A stretch of DNA of 64,000 bases from Capsaspora owczarzaki ATCC 30864 (lineage: Eukaryota; Opisthokonta; Filasterea). Shown here in pieces: positions 13,808 to 26,062 of the stretch; the first letter of the stretch is position 1; every line of letters starts with the position of its first letter. The position numbers and the translations under genes were made by a program. The stretch is from assembly GCF_000151315.2 (NCBI RefSeq), contig NW_011887293.1, positions 1,557,208 through 1,621,207 on the forward strand. Reading direction: 5' to 3'. Under the pieces are notes generated by a model that had not been told where the DNA came from, ran no database searches, and saw only the letters and a list, made by a program, of their open reading frames with translations.

Positions 13808-15198
13808 ATGTCTCATACGACAACGATTCCAGTCATTGACATTGGCGCGTTTGTCGACGCCGCCAAGCGAGCTGACTCTGACGCCACCGCCGCATCCCTC
13901 GGAGCCGCCTTCCGAGATGTCGGCTTTGCCTACATTACTGGCCATGGTGTATGACAAGAAAGCGCACAGTGGCCATTGCCTCTGGCTTGGCTGCCGTTGC
14001 ATCATGTCCGTTTTGTCAGTTGTGCCTCACCCCCGCCGCCAATGCGAATGGTTTTGACAGGTGCCGTCTGCCGTGATTCAGAAGGCGTTCAGCCACGCCA
14101 AGCGCTTGTTCGAACTGCCCATGGACGCCAAGGAGGCGCTCTCCATGACTGGCGCCAACGCGCACACTCACCGAGGCACGTTCGTTCGCAAACTCGCCTT
14201 TCGCCACACCGTCATCACTCTCATCGCTCATGCGTTCTGTCGCCATGTCGGTATTACACGTTGCAAACCACAGGCTACTCGGGATTTGGAGACGAAGTGC
14301 TGAACGAGGAGACCAAGGATTGGAAGGAAGCCTTCGACATTGGCTACGATTTGCCGCCGAGCGATCCGGACGTGGCTGCAGGAGTGCCGTTGCATGGGCC
14401 GAACGTCTGGCCATCGCATGAAAGCGCCCCCGAGCTTGCCACGTTCAAGCACGACCTCGAGCTCTACTTTTCGCACATGGAGCGCGTTGGACGGAGCTTG
14501 CTTGTCGGATTTGAAAAGCACTTTGGCCTTGCCGACGGGTACTTTGAGCCCTTCTTCCAGAGGCCGCTCGTGCTCATGCGTCTGTTGCACTACCCGCCGC
14601 TACCGGAGGAAATGCTGGTGAGGCTGGATGGAGGATGAGCGTTGATGCAAGCGATCCATTTTGCTTTGATTTTTTTGGTTTGTGTTTTTGGTTGATTTGG
14701 TTTTTGTGGTGAGCCGAATTCTGACCTGGATTGTCCAACGTGCAGAACTCTACAACCCCTGGTCGGGATATTGTCACTTGCGGCGAGCATTCAGATTATG
14801 GCGGCCTGACGCTGCTTGCCGTGGACGCACCAGGGCTGCAGGTGAAATCCACGAACGGCGAGTGGATTGCGGCCCCGCCGATGGGAAACGACGCGCTGAT
14901 TGTCAACCTCGGAGACATGATGCAGCGATGGACGAACGACGTGCTCAAGGCCACGCCGCACCGTGTGGTGAATGTCAATCCACTGGCGCACCGGTACTCT
15001 ATTCCGTTCTTCTTTGAGCCCAACTTCCACTCGATCGTGCGGTGCCTCGAGCCCTGCCTCCGGTTGAGTGGCACGACTGTGCCCAAGTATCCCGATACCC
15101 AGTATGGCCCTTATTTGCTATCGCGGTACGACGCGACCTTCAACCATCGCAAGGATGACGAGTCCAATCCCACGAATGCGCGTCCAGGGCGGTACTAG
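13808..15198 (+). CDS. 2-oxoglutarate/Fe(II)-dependent oxygenase, isopenicillin-N-synthase-like
   Basis: Exons 13808-13948, 14061-14175, 14274-14617 and 14746-15198 give 350 aa. The N-terminal DIOX_N region begins IPVIDIGAF and runs to VGFAYITGHGV. The double-stranded beta-helix domain carries the iron ligands His215 and Asp217 (CGEHSDYGGLTLL) and His272 (PHRVVN), and the 2-oxoglutarate-binding RxS (Arg283, Ser285 in RYSIPFF). GLQV and WIAAPP are typical of the isopenicillin N synthase, flavonoid and gibberellin oxidase superfamily, which hydroxylates or desaturates small molecules. The substrate cannot be told from sequence. Intron 2 appears to start with GC (AG|GCACGT); without it the conserved RGYSGFGDE segment cannot be joined. 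No targeting signal is visible. Confidence 0.87.
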
Positions 15199-18100
15199 AT
15201 CTCAACAAAATACACGAGAGGTTGTATTGTGATTTTTTGTTTGTTGTGATCGATGGATGCTTTGCTAAACAAAGTTCTTGAGACTGCATTCCGCAGAACC
15301 TGGTTTGGCTATATTTGGTCGCGATGATTCATTTGGCGAGTCTGTTGGGCTTTTTTTCCGATTGGCGATGCGTTCCGTTTCCACTTGCTCCAGATGGCCC
15401 CATCGTCTGTCGCGTGGAAGAGAGGCGTAGGGGAGGAAGCCCATAGAAGTCGTGATGTGGCGGCGTGGGCCAGAGAGCCATCGAGTGAAGCAACCAGAGG
15501 CGCGAAGCGGCCAAACCTGCTTCGGCAGAAATCAACACAGAGATTGTATCACGAGGCTGATCCTCGGCCGCATCGAAATCGCATCCGCCTCCTCGATGGC
15601 ATCGAATGGCATACGTCTTCTCGATAGCATCGAAATCGCATCCTGTCAATGACTCGGCGCAAGTGCTCGGTTCAATGTGCGAAAACAAAAAGGTGACTAC
15701 AACCTCACACTCGCATGTCTTGTCGGGACTTTAACATGACGGTCTACCTCGCTCATGTCGAGGCTGGAGCCTTGCCATGCCTGGTGTGTTTTTGGGTGGA
15801 TGTGATTAAACGCGTTCGGGCGATATGTCGTTCCAGGGCGAGGGTGTGTTGCTAAGCATTCGTCAAGTTCATTAACCAAATCCGTCTAGATTGAAAACAA
15901 AAATAACGCATAAAATGCGAATCGAAATAAAATAACCAACCTGCAACAACAAATCAAATGCGGCCAAGCCCTCGAGCCAGGGATTAGGTCAAACCAGTCC
16001 TCTTCACAAGTTCACTTCTCTTACCTGACACTTGGCCAAGCAATAGGGTACGTGAATGATGCAAATTAGATCTGAGCAACACCTCCCCTCTCCTCGCAAC
16101 TTTGTCAAAATCACACAATCTCTCGCTTTCTCTCTCGCCCAGCTTCGCTGCACCAACCTGGTCATCACTTGCGCAAGATGCTGGCGAAACGCGCAAGCCA
16201 GATCCCCCGGTCATTCAATGGTGCCAAAGAAAAAAAAAAAACGAAAAAAAGAAAAAAGAAAACACTGGGAATGATCCAACCCCCTGACACATTGGGCGCT
16301 CTCCGGCTGCTCGCGACACACTCTCGTCGTGCGACCCAGTGTCCGTCGACGAGCAGCACATCTTGGAGCCAAGAGTCAGGGGCGGGGGCTCCATCTGCGG
16401 CTGTTTAAGCCGGACGACGCTTGAGTGAGTGTGATGAATTTGACAAGCCGCTCCTTTTTTTTTTTTTTTTTTTTTTTTTTCCGGTTCCATTAAGATTTGA
16501 TCGTGCACCTCCAACCGAAGCGGCGTTTGTTGCCCGTTGCTCGGCTTCTCCCCCCTGTTATTTCGGACCATGGCCCACTACGGTGCCTCAATGTCTCCCA
16601 ATAGTGCAACGACCTGCTCACGTGGAGTCGTCGCGCAAAAGGATGTGGTCTCCAGGAAGTGTCTGTTTCGAGCTGTCGCTTTTTCTATTTTTTATTTCTT
16701 TCTATTTTTTTTTCCCTGTCTCTGATTCGCATTCGCATTCAATTACTTCTCGCTCATGATTGGACATTGAAAAAATCGTTCGGCCCCTAATGGCAGTGAT
16801 TGGCGAACGTTGATTTGGCCTTGCTCGCGCGCGTTTTTGTTTCCGCATACTGTACGGCCACACCCCGCCAGCCCAGACCTCCATCCAGATGGGGTGTGAG
16901 GAAAAGGTTTTGGCTGAGGATTGGATAAAATTCGTCTCAACGCAAGCAACGTCCTAGAGCGAAACAGGTTGTTGACCTTTTTTATTTTATTATTTTTTAT
17001 GTTTTTTTTTTTTCTCTCCTCCGAATGTTTCAATCCATTCTTTGACATCAAGATTTTCCCACTCAATCCATCTCCGGCCAAAACCTCACTCGCCATTTTT
17101 CGAGTTTAAACAACCAAACGAAAGAGCTTGCAAGTGAGTATGCAACACGACGGACAATGTGGAGCAGCGTGAGAGGGGAGCTTGACAACGAAACAGCAAC
17201 CCGCACCTCGCAACGCATTTTCTGGGGGGGGGGACTCGTAGGAGCGCGTTGAGTGCATGTCTTTATGTGGTTCAGCCTGCTGGCAAAGCGAGTTGAGGAT
17301 GCGGTATCTGGATTCCTACTCGGCCTTTTTTGCGTGTTTTAATTGTCGATGTTTCACTTTTTCGCATTTCATTTTCGGGCGGCTTGCTTTTGCCTCGACG
17401 TTTTGCTCTTTCTCGACGACTTGCAGCACCGACGCCTTGCAGCACCGACGACTTGCAAAAAGCTCTCGTCTCGACACCCATGCGGAAGAAAATAAAGCTA
17501 CAAAAGATTCGGCGACAGCGAGAAGAGGTGTCGTGACAGAAAAGTCCGCAAGGTGCGTAGGCGGATACGTCCTTTCCGTTTTTCGACATTTGGTTTTGAG
17601 GCAGCTTTCTGCAAGGAGGACCTTTAATTCGAGTGAAACAACTTGTTCTGGAGGCTGCTTTATTTCTTGGCGACATAGTGGAGATAGTGGACATAGGTGG
17701 GGAATGTGGGGGAAAGAAAGAAAGCGGGAGAGAAGATGCATCGCCTCGCGCGGAATGGAACGTGTACTCCACCTTGGAGACAGTCCCATCTCGCACCAGG
17801 TGGTATGTGTGCACTCCTTTTGGTCATTTCATCGAAATTCTTCTCGCAGGCGTAGCCTCGAATAGGACAACAACCAATTGACATGCAAAAAACAACAAAA
17901 ACAACACAAAAGCAAACATGCACAAAAGAAAAAAAAAACAAGAATTCACAAGCCGTCAAATTCATCAAAGTCAATTCCATTTCAGCGCTGCCCAATTACC
18001 CATTCGCCCAATTGCCCAGCAATCACGCCTTCTTCCCCTTCAACATTTTTGTTGGCCAAAACCAGCAACGTTATTGCTTCCGTTTGATACCAAGCAATTT

Positions 18101-19782
18101 CAGCTCGAGAACTCGCACCACCTAAAAAGCATCAACCGGAGTCAGCACCCTCAATGGCTTTCGTGAAACAAAAACCATCAAGCTTGGCTGGATTGTTGTT
18201 TACTGTGCCTGGGTGCCGATGCAAGTGCGACGAGGAATTATCACATCGCTTCTTGGCGTCGGGGCATTCTTTGGTTGGTGTTAGACCCGAGCATTTCCTA
18301 CTCTAGTTCTTTTCTTGGTGGATGGACGGCTTTTTCGGATTTGCTCTGCTGCCGTTGGTTACAAACCAAAGCGAGAGTTATGGGGCACAGGCGACGCAGA
18401 AGCGCACCAAGCTGAGTTTTGCGTGATGCAGCTTGTTGATTGCTCCGAGATGCGACGCCTTCCTTTCACGCTCTCGGTTTTCTGCAACGCTTTGATTGGA
18501 TAATGGTGGATGATTCGACAGCGAGCTGCCATTTGGCAACATGAGCACTTTTTCAACGTCTTTAGGGTCTGACCTTTCTCATTCTTTTTGCCATGGTGCT
18601 ATGATTTCTGGTTTTTTTTTCGTTCTTTTTGCTTGGTCGGGGGCACGTAGCACATGTCCACCTGTTGATTCTGGATGGTTTGGCGTTGCTTCGATGCGTG
18701 TTGCATTCTTCTGCTGTTGAATCTCTTTGTTTATGGAGAGTTGTGTGATCTACCCGCATCACCAGGCGCTCATTACTATGGGACCACAAAAACAAATCAA
18801 CAAAAACAAAACCGTTTTTTTTTTTTCGGTTTGGGCGGTTCATTCCTCTTGCTGTTGCCAACCCGCCTGTGATCCACCATGTTCGTTCGCTACGTGCTTG
18901 TCTTCGCGTGCTCTCTCTCTCTCTCTTCCCCCTTCGCTCCTTGTGTTCATCCCACTATTTTTGACTTGTTTGCTGTCATCACCCCCGTGTTTCCCTTTCC
19001 ACCATTTTTTTTTTCATTTTCTTTTCCATTTTTTTTTTCAATTTTTCAATTTTTGGAGGTGTTGTGTCCCCTTTTTGCATTTTGCACGCGCGACTTTTTT
19101 TTTTTTTTCTTTTTTTTTTTCGTTGCTGCGATGTGTCATAAAATGACATTTTCCCAGTCCTCCTCGCATTCGATTCCCCCGTTGCCACTCAACGCGTCTT
19201 GCTGCTGCTGCTCTGTGACTTTGCGTGCTGCGGGCGATTTGTGATTTGAGTTGTCTCTCACTTTGGCGTGTGTCTGTTCTGGATCTGCTTTTTCCTTTTC
19301 TGCGCATAATCTTCCGATTTTTTTTTTCTCTTTTTCTTTTTCTCTTTCTTTTCGTTCTGCTTCTTTGCTTTCCCATTTCCGTTCCCCATTCCCCATTCTC
19401 TTCCAAATGCCTTGTTTCTTCTTCTTTTCGTCTCATTCTCTTTCTTGTTGCTCGATTTGCTTCATTTCTTAATTTTTTTCCATCTCTTTCTTTTCCACTG
19501 TTTTTTTTTTTGTTCATTCCATTGCTTCATTTGTTTTTTTTTTATCTTTTTTTTTTCTTTTTAATCTTCTTCTTCATTTCCCAACAGTCGCGCTTTCCCC
19601 GCATCGCATCGCATCGCCGCTTCTCGTCGCACTCGCCCTCGCCCGCTTCCTCTCGCTGCCTCCCAGTGTCGTCGCTCTCTGCCCCCGCCAAGTCGCCGCC
19701 TGTCAAAGCCGCTCCGCCTGCTGAATCGGCATTGTTGAGCGCTGGCCAACACCTTTTCATTTTTTTCTTTTTTTTTTCTTCT
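15199..19782. other. 4.6-kb region without a recognised gene
   Basis: This is the longest unassigned stretch. It contains T-rich pyrimidine tracts on the + strand, more frequent from about 18.6 kb on, which probably form the promoter and 5' UTR of the zinc-finger gene. It also has a direct repeat near 15.6 kb and overlapping open frames at 17257-17865 (+) and 17272-17814 (-), neither with a family motif. Short segments on the minus strand around 17.75 kb look faintly protein-like, but I could not build a spliced model. A long non-coding RNA or lineage-specific small genes are possible. Confidence 0.45.
15571..15643. repeat. Direct repeat with a shared 16-bp core
   Basis: The 16-mer CATCGAAATCGCATCC occurs at 15571-15586 and again at 15628-15643. 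Diverged CATCGAA/CTCGAT units lie between, which suggests a decayed minisatellite. Confidence 0.7.
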
Positions 19783-21039
19783 ATGATCACAACCACCACA
19801 TCGACGAACAATCACATGCACAGCATCGCCGCTCTCAGCAACAGCACCATCGGCAACAGCATCCCGACAAGCCAGCACAGCAGCAGCACCTCCGCCCTGA
19901 GCCAGCAGCAGCAGCAGCAGCAACAGCAGCAGTTTAGCATGGCGTCGTCAAGCTTTGGTTATCAACTGGCACCACTGGCCATGTTCCACGCCGGCGGCTG
20001 TCCTCCTCACCCGCAGCACCACCCACAGCACCACGCGCAGCACCATCTCACACAGCAACAGCACCAGCAGCAGCCACAGCAGCCACAACAGCAGCAACAG
20101 CAGCAACAGCAGCAGCCGACTGGCGGTTTGTCCGCATCTGGACCGAGTCCCAGCAATTCGCAGCCGTTTGCTACCATGTATTCGCAGCCACCCCCTTCCT
20201 CCGCCCTTGCTCACCACCCTGCAGTGCCGATGCCGCTGCCGCTGCCTGCCTATTACAACAACAGCTGCAGCACTGCGGCGGCAGCAACAGCATCCACTCC
20301 GACGCCGACGCCGTCGCCAGCAAACCCAGCAGCAGCGAGCGCACTGACTCCATCGCTGTCGGCATCATCAGTGCTGCAATTAGGCGCCGCCGCCGCCGAC
20401 TGCTCAAGCACCAGCAATGTTCTCATGTACCCGCCCCATGCGCATCCGCATGCACTCCATCTGCAGCAGCAGCAGCAGCAGCAGCAGCAGCGCTCAAGCA
20501 CGGGTGGCGCTGCAAACACGGCGCACCAGCTGCAACAGCACTTACCCTTGATGCTCAGCACGACGCCGCTCTCGTCCTTGTCCTCGTCGTCGTCGTCGTC
20601 GTCGTCCATGGAGCTTCCTCACCGCCGCCGTAGCAGCGCGTCATCCACTTCGTCCTTGACGCCATTCCTGCAGCCGGGACAGGGACAGGGACAAGTGCAA
20701 GGACAGGGACAGAACTTTTTCTCGTCGCAGAGCTTTCCGAGCCACGCCACGCCCGGATTTAACGCCCAGCAGCACATCCAGCACCACTACCTGCTGTCTG
20801 CCTCGTCCACGTCGGGCTCTCCTCCTCCATCTGCAAGTGCATCGCACCAGCCAAGTGCCACACCGATGCCCCAGCCACATCACCAGTTTTATAGCAATGG
20901 CAACGCGTTGTCCGAAGGCCAGCTGTATTGGGGCAACCCGACTTCTTCGCATACGCCGTACCCATCCTCGGGTCCGATGCTGCTGCAGCCGCAAATGATG
21001 CTACAGCAGCAGGTTGCCTGCCATCAAGCGGCGTACCCG

Positions 21040-21112
<73 letters not shown>

Positions 21113-22422
21113 CACCGCTGCCACAACAGCTGCAGCTGCTGCAGCCGCCTCAACACCTTCAGCACAAACTTACTGGTGCCATCCCGGAGGAAGAGCTGTA
21201 CAACGCCACGCAAAAGGATCACGACGAAGAGGACGAAGAAGACGAAGACGAAGACGGCGAGTATCACGAAGACGACGACGACGACGACGACGATGGCGAC
21301 GATCCTCGTTCAAAGAGGCAGCAAGCCTTCAAGCGCTCGACGTCAAACCGCTCTTCGTCGCAGTGGAATGGAAAGCAAGCCCATCATTCACATCAGCGCG
21401 TGCGTACAAACCCCAATTCGCACATTCCTCCAATGATTACGGAGGAGGCATGCCAGGGCTTGTCTGCGGAAGCGATCGTTCGCCAGTACCGTCGTGTGGC
21501 CAGCAACGGACAGCGCCTTTGCCCAGTGTGCTCGCTCGGCTTTCGCCGCATGGACCGCCTGGTTGGGCATGTGCGCAAACACACCCACGAAACTCCGTTT
21601 GTCTGCGCCGTCTGCGAGCGCGCCTTCAAGGAGTCGGTGGCCTTGCAAAAGCACATGCGCGCGCACAGCGACAACCGCCCCTACGAGTGCGATGTCTGCG
21701 GCAAGTGCTTCAAGCTTCCCCACCACCTGACGCGCCACCAGCGCCAAATTCATGCACTTCCTTCCCGGCGCGAGGCGAACCGGATGCGTGCATCGTCCCT
21801 GTCAGACCCTGAGGTCCAGTCTCTCCAGCGACAACACCGCACAGAGCTGGTCAAGCTGCAGCGCGAGCAAGAGAAGCAACTCGCCACAGTCATCCGGGCC
21901 AGGACGGATGCAACGCCGGGCTCCACGTCCCCATCCACGCTCCGCCCCACGCCGCCCGCACCGCACGGGCTGACTCCGGCGTTCGGCTTTGCGATTGCAG
22001 CCGAAATGGAATCCCTGCAGTCGCAGCGCGATGCAACGCTCCAGATTCTCACTTCGTCGCCTCAGCGCCCGACTGCCGCCACGGCCCCAGTCGCCTGGGG
22101 CCAGCCCACTGCTGCCAGCCACGGCAGCCCGCCCTTCGATCCGGCCGTGATGACCATCACAGGGGCCCGCAGTAATGTCTGGTGCGCCTCGCCATCGGCA
22201 ACCAGCGTGTCGTCCTTTGCCAGCACTCCCTCTCGCCGGTCCTCCTCCGCCATGAGCGATCGCTTGCCAGGGATGACTGTCACTTCCCCCATCCATGTTA
22301 CCTTTGCGGCCGGCACGCCATTTCATCTTCGCACGGCCGAGCCCGTCTTCAACCTCGCGGCAAAGTCCCGGTCGACTTTGTCAGAGTCGTCTACCAGTTT
22401 CCAGGACCCCTCCCTGGTGTAA
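19783..22422 (+). CDS. Poly-Gln C2H2 zinc-finger protein
   Basis: Intronless frame of 879 aa, assuming the Met at 19783; the open frame continues upstream to 19225, but that part is T-rich Phe-coding sequence and looks like 5' UTR. The first 480 residues are disordered, with many Gln runs, His-Gln, Ser and Ala runs and a GQGQ stretch. An acidic Asp/Glu block follows at about 480-510. Three tandem C2H2 fingers lie near 580-660: CPVCSLGFRRMDRLVGHVRKH, CAVCERAFKESVALQKHMRAH and CDVCGKCFKLPHHLTRHQRQIH. A short charged helix and a Ser/Pro/Thr tail close the protein. Fingers two and three carry TGEKP-like links (SDNRPYEC), typical of DNA binders. It is probably a sequence-specific transcription factor; target and orthologue are unknown. 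Confidence 0.82.
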
Positions 22423-23057
22423 AGTTTGACCTGCAGTAGTGATTCCAGGTGCATCACCTGCGCACTCGTCCTGACGTATCGCTTGTTCAAGTTTGTGGTC
22501 GATCCATCTCGTTCTTTTCGATTTGTTTTTTCGTCTCCTTTGCGTGAGACTTTAGTTTTTTGCCCCCTCCCCTGCTTGTTGCTCGTTTTTTTTCCATTTT
22601 ATGCTGTGAATTTCGCTCGGATTTGTTAATTTTGCCACCTCGTTTCCTTTCTTAGTTTCCTTTCTTCCTATGCCTTTGTTTTTGTTTTGTTTTCGTCGTT
22701 GTGCCATTTCGAACTTTTTGAACGGTTGGCTTTCTTGCTGCGCTTTCGTCGCTCAATTGCCTTGTTCAGTGCCGTCGTTTTTTGTTTGTTTTGTGGAGAC
22801 ACTTTGTTTATTGACAAATACACCTTGGTTGGTGCTTGATCGTTGTTTCTGAGCGCTCGATGGAGGATGGAGTTTTCCCTTTCCAGCACATTCAATCATG
22901 CGATGGCATCAACACACACACAAACACACACACTCACCTTGATGTTTTGATGTTTGGATAATCCACTTTCACTCCGTTTGCGCCTTTCTGATTCTCGCTT
23001 TTTCTCAGTCTCCTTTTCGTTTTCTGAAAAAAATCCTCCGCAGCAAAACGCGCAACG
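22423..23057. other. Spacer between the zinc-finger gene and S1P lyase
   Basis: T-rich 3' flank of the zinc-finger gene followed by the S1P lyase promoter, with a short CA run near 22911. No gene seen. Confidence 0.55.
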
Positions 23058-25714
23058 ATGGAGTCGGCTCGAGCGCGCTTCTCGTACGCGTCGACCCACG
23101 CCAGCTCGTGGGTTTCGCTCGCACGCACTGCCGAGCATGTCATTGTTGCTGCCGTCGTGGTCAAGGTCGCGCACCACGTCTACTCTGTTGGTGAGTCGTT
23201 TTCGAGTGTATCAATCCACCACTACGGCTTCAAGCAGGATTGTTTTGCTTGTTCCGTTCCGAGTCGCCCCGCCGATTGCATCAGAGCGTGGTCCATTGTA
23301 TTCGAATGCGGTACATTTGGGGGGCTGGGGTTTGCACTTGGCATCAGGGTTGGGGTGGCGGTCCATTGGGGCAAACAAACCCAATAATGCTCCGCTCGGT
23401 CACTTTGTTCAATGCCGCTCTGTCACAATGGCCTTGTCCCGCCTTTCACAAGCAGCAAGCAGTGAAATCTGCTCTTGCATTCGCATCAGCAGCACAGTGC
23501 AGCACAGTGCAACTCAGCTCGGCTCGGCTCAGTTCGACTATTTGGAGCTGTTGGGAGCCAGCAATTTGAACTCGCTCCAATCCTTCTGGCTCACTTGACG
23601 TTTCGTCATGGCGGCGTTTCGATGGACATTGTGCAGGTCTCAAGAAGAGCATCGGCAAGCTTCTCGTTGGCCTCGTGCGCGCAGTTCCCGGCGGCAGTTC
23701 GACCCTCGACGCGACTCTTGAACAGGTAACGCCTCAATTGCAATGTTCTGGTCTCAAAATGCTACCGAATGGATGGCTGATGTATGGATGCTCAACAATT
23801 GTATGGCCTGCTATTGTAGGAGGTCGATAGCGCAGCCAAACTGCTGACCAAAGACGTTCAACCAAACCACCCAAAAATGCAATGTATTTTGCAGCTACCT
23901 GCTGATGTTACGTACCTCACCCTACTCCACTTTGTCTCTGGTCTATAGCTCATCGCTTTGATTCCCTGCCGACAACCGGCCTGTCTCGCGAGGTCGTGCT
24001 GAGCAAGCTGGCCGACCTCAAGCGCGCCGACATTGACTCGCACGCTGGCAAATCGTGGGCCTACGTGTACTCGCAACCGGACAACACCTTTGACGACTTT
24101 CTGGCCGACGCCAGCAACCTCTTCATGCACGAGAACGCACTCAACCCGATGGCCTTCCCTGCCTTGCGTAAAATGGAAAATGACATTGTTCGAATCTCGG
24201 CCACCCTGCTCGGCGGTGACGCTCGTGCGTGCGGCACCATGACCTCGGGCGGCACAGAAAGCATCCTCATGGCTGTCAAGGCCCACCGCGACCGCGCCCT
24301 CAAGCTCCGAAACGTCACCGAACCCAACATGGTCATTCCCATCACTGCGCACCCCGCGTTCGAAAAGGCTGGCCATTATTTCGGCGTCCAAATTCGCCAC
24401 GCCCCCGTCACCAACGAGCTCGAAGATCCTCGTGTGAGCGTTCCTGCCATGGCCAAACTGATTGATCGCAACACCATCATGCTGCTCGGCTCGGCGCCCC
24501 AGTACCCCCACGGCGTTATCGACGACATCCCTGCGCTCGGCGCGCTTGCTCTCGCGCGCAACATTCCGCTCCACGTCGATGCGTGCGTTGGCGGCTTTAT
24601 CCTTCCTTTCATCCGCAAGTTCCGCCCCGATCTCCCTCGCTTTGACTTTTCCGTTCCCGGAGTCGCCTCAATGTCTGCCGATCTGCACAAGTATGGATTT
24701 TCTTCCAAGGGCTCCTCTGTTGTCCTGTACTCTTCCGAAGAGTACCGCCAGTACCAGTTCTTTACGTATTCCGAGTGGCCTGGTGGTCTTGTAAGTGGAG
24801 GATTGGTTTTTTGCGCCTGTTGTTGTTGTTGTTGTTGTTGTGATTTTGCCTGGTTGGCATCATTCTCACTGCACACGCTTCTGCAATGTTTTGCCAAGCA
24901 CAGTTCATCAGCCCTTCGATGTGCGGCAGCCGTGGAGGCGGCCCGATTGCTGCGGCGTGGGCATGCCTGCTTTCGCTCGGCGAGAGCGGCTATGTGCAAT
25001 CGGCACGCCTCATCATGGACACTGCTGACAAGCTGAGCAACGGGGTGCGCGCCATCCCTGGTCTGCGTGTGATTGGCAAGCCTGACGCTTGCCTGGTATC
25101 CTTCCTCTCGACGGATCCGACTGTGGATATTCTGGCGGTTGCCGACGTGATGGTGAGTGTGATTTTTTTGTTGTTGGTTTCTGGTGCCGCGGAAGAAGCA
25201 ACTTGCGTTGGTAGGCTGTTTTCCTGACTGCCTTGTTTTGTGTCTCGTGCAACCAGGAGGAGACTGGCTGGCGCATCGAGCGTCAGCGCAAGCCCAGCAG
25301 CATTCATTTGTCCGTCATGCCCCAGCACGCCAAGATTGCCGACAAGTTCATCAGCGAGCTCGCGCAGGTATGAGTGGCAGGAGCAAGGGGTGCAGGTGTG
25401 TGCGCATAATAGCTCACTTTTGATCGCGTTCAGGCTGTGAACAAGGTTCGCGCGAATCAGCAGCTGGCGAAGGCTGGCTCGGCTGCCATGTACGGCATGA
25501 TTGCGCAGATTCCCGACGAGAAGCTGATTGGTGAGTGGGCATTGTTTGGCTTGTCGGATTTATTTTTATTTTTATTGATGCACATTTGCCATTCCTCTTT
25601 GCTGACGACCTTGTCGATTGTTTAGAGAGCTTCCTTGTCAAGTTCATGGCTCGCCTGTACACTCCGACACGTCCTGCGGAGGGCGGTGCCTCGACCTCGA
25701 GCAGTTCGAACTGA
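23058..25714 (+). CDS. SGPL1: Sphingosine-1-phosphate lyase
   Basis: PLP-dependent ER enzyme that cleaves sphingosine 1-phosphate to a long-chain aldehyde and phosphoethanolamine, the exit from sphingolipid metabolism. Exons: 23058-23190, 23637-23725, 23820-23883, 23949-24790, 24904-25152, 25257-25367, 25434-25530 and 25626-25714; all phases close, giving 557 aa (human 568). A hydrophobic N-terminal segment at about 24-44 fits the single lumenal anchor. The catalytic domain shows TSGGTESILMA, LGSAPQYPHGVID, HVDACVGGF and ADLHKYGFSSKGSSVV; Lys343 in the HK pair is the expected PLP lysine. GSRGGGPIAAAWA and IHLSVMP follow. The weakest junction is the donor at 23884 (GTATTT), chosen because it keeps the frame. 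The aldehyde product could feed reductase chemistry such as that of the nearby FAR protein, which is inference. Confidence 0.95.
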
Positions 25715-26062
25715 GGCTGTTTTGTGTTTTTTGTGTTTTTTGGATTTTGACAGCAACTTTTTTTGCCCTCTACCGGATCTTTCGGTGTGTTTGCTCAATG
25801 TCGAAACACAGTTGAATGGCACCCGTGCCTTCCAACCATTCATTGTTGAACAAAGACCAAAACCAACAAAGACCAACACCAACGAAAACCAACCAAAGCC
25901 GCGAAAAGTTGACCTCTCATTTTTCAAACAGCCGTCACAGGTTTTGTTGTTACTCAAACAATTCCTCCGCGTGCTCGAACGCTCAGACAAGCAAACAAAT
26001 CAAACACATGCACATCAGTCGTTGTTTTTGTTTTTCAGCCAACCGTTTTACTCTGTTCAACC
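25715..26062. other. Spacer between S1P lyase and the FKBP gene
   Basis: S1P lyase 3' UTR and FKBP promoter. CAAA/ACCAA-rich stretch near 25850-25900. No gene seen. Confidence 0.55.

Noticed and set aside
17272-17814. 180-residue minus-strand frame in the gene-poor stretch
   Set aside because: No family motif, no good start context, and an overlapping frame of similar length on the other strand. A partial spliced gene remains possible but cannot be supported.
19225-19782. N-terminal extension of the zinc-finger frame
   Set aside because: It encodes long Phe/Leu/Ser runs from T-rich sequence, typical of a 5' UTR. The Met at 19783 opens the Gln-rich region proper.
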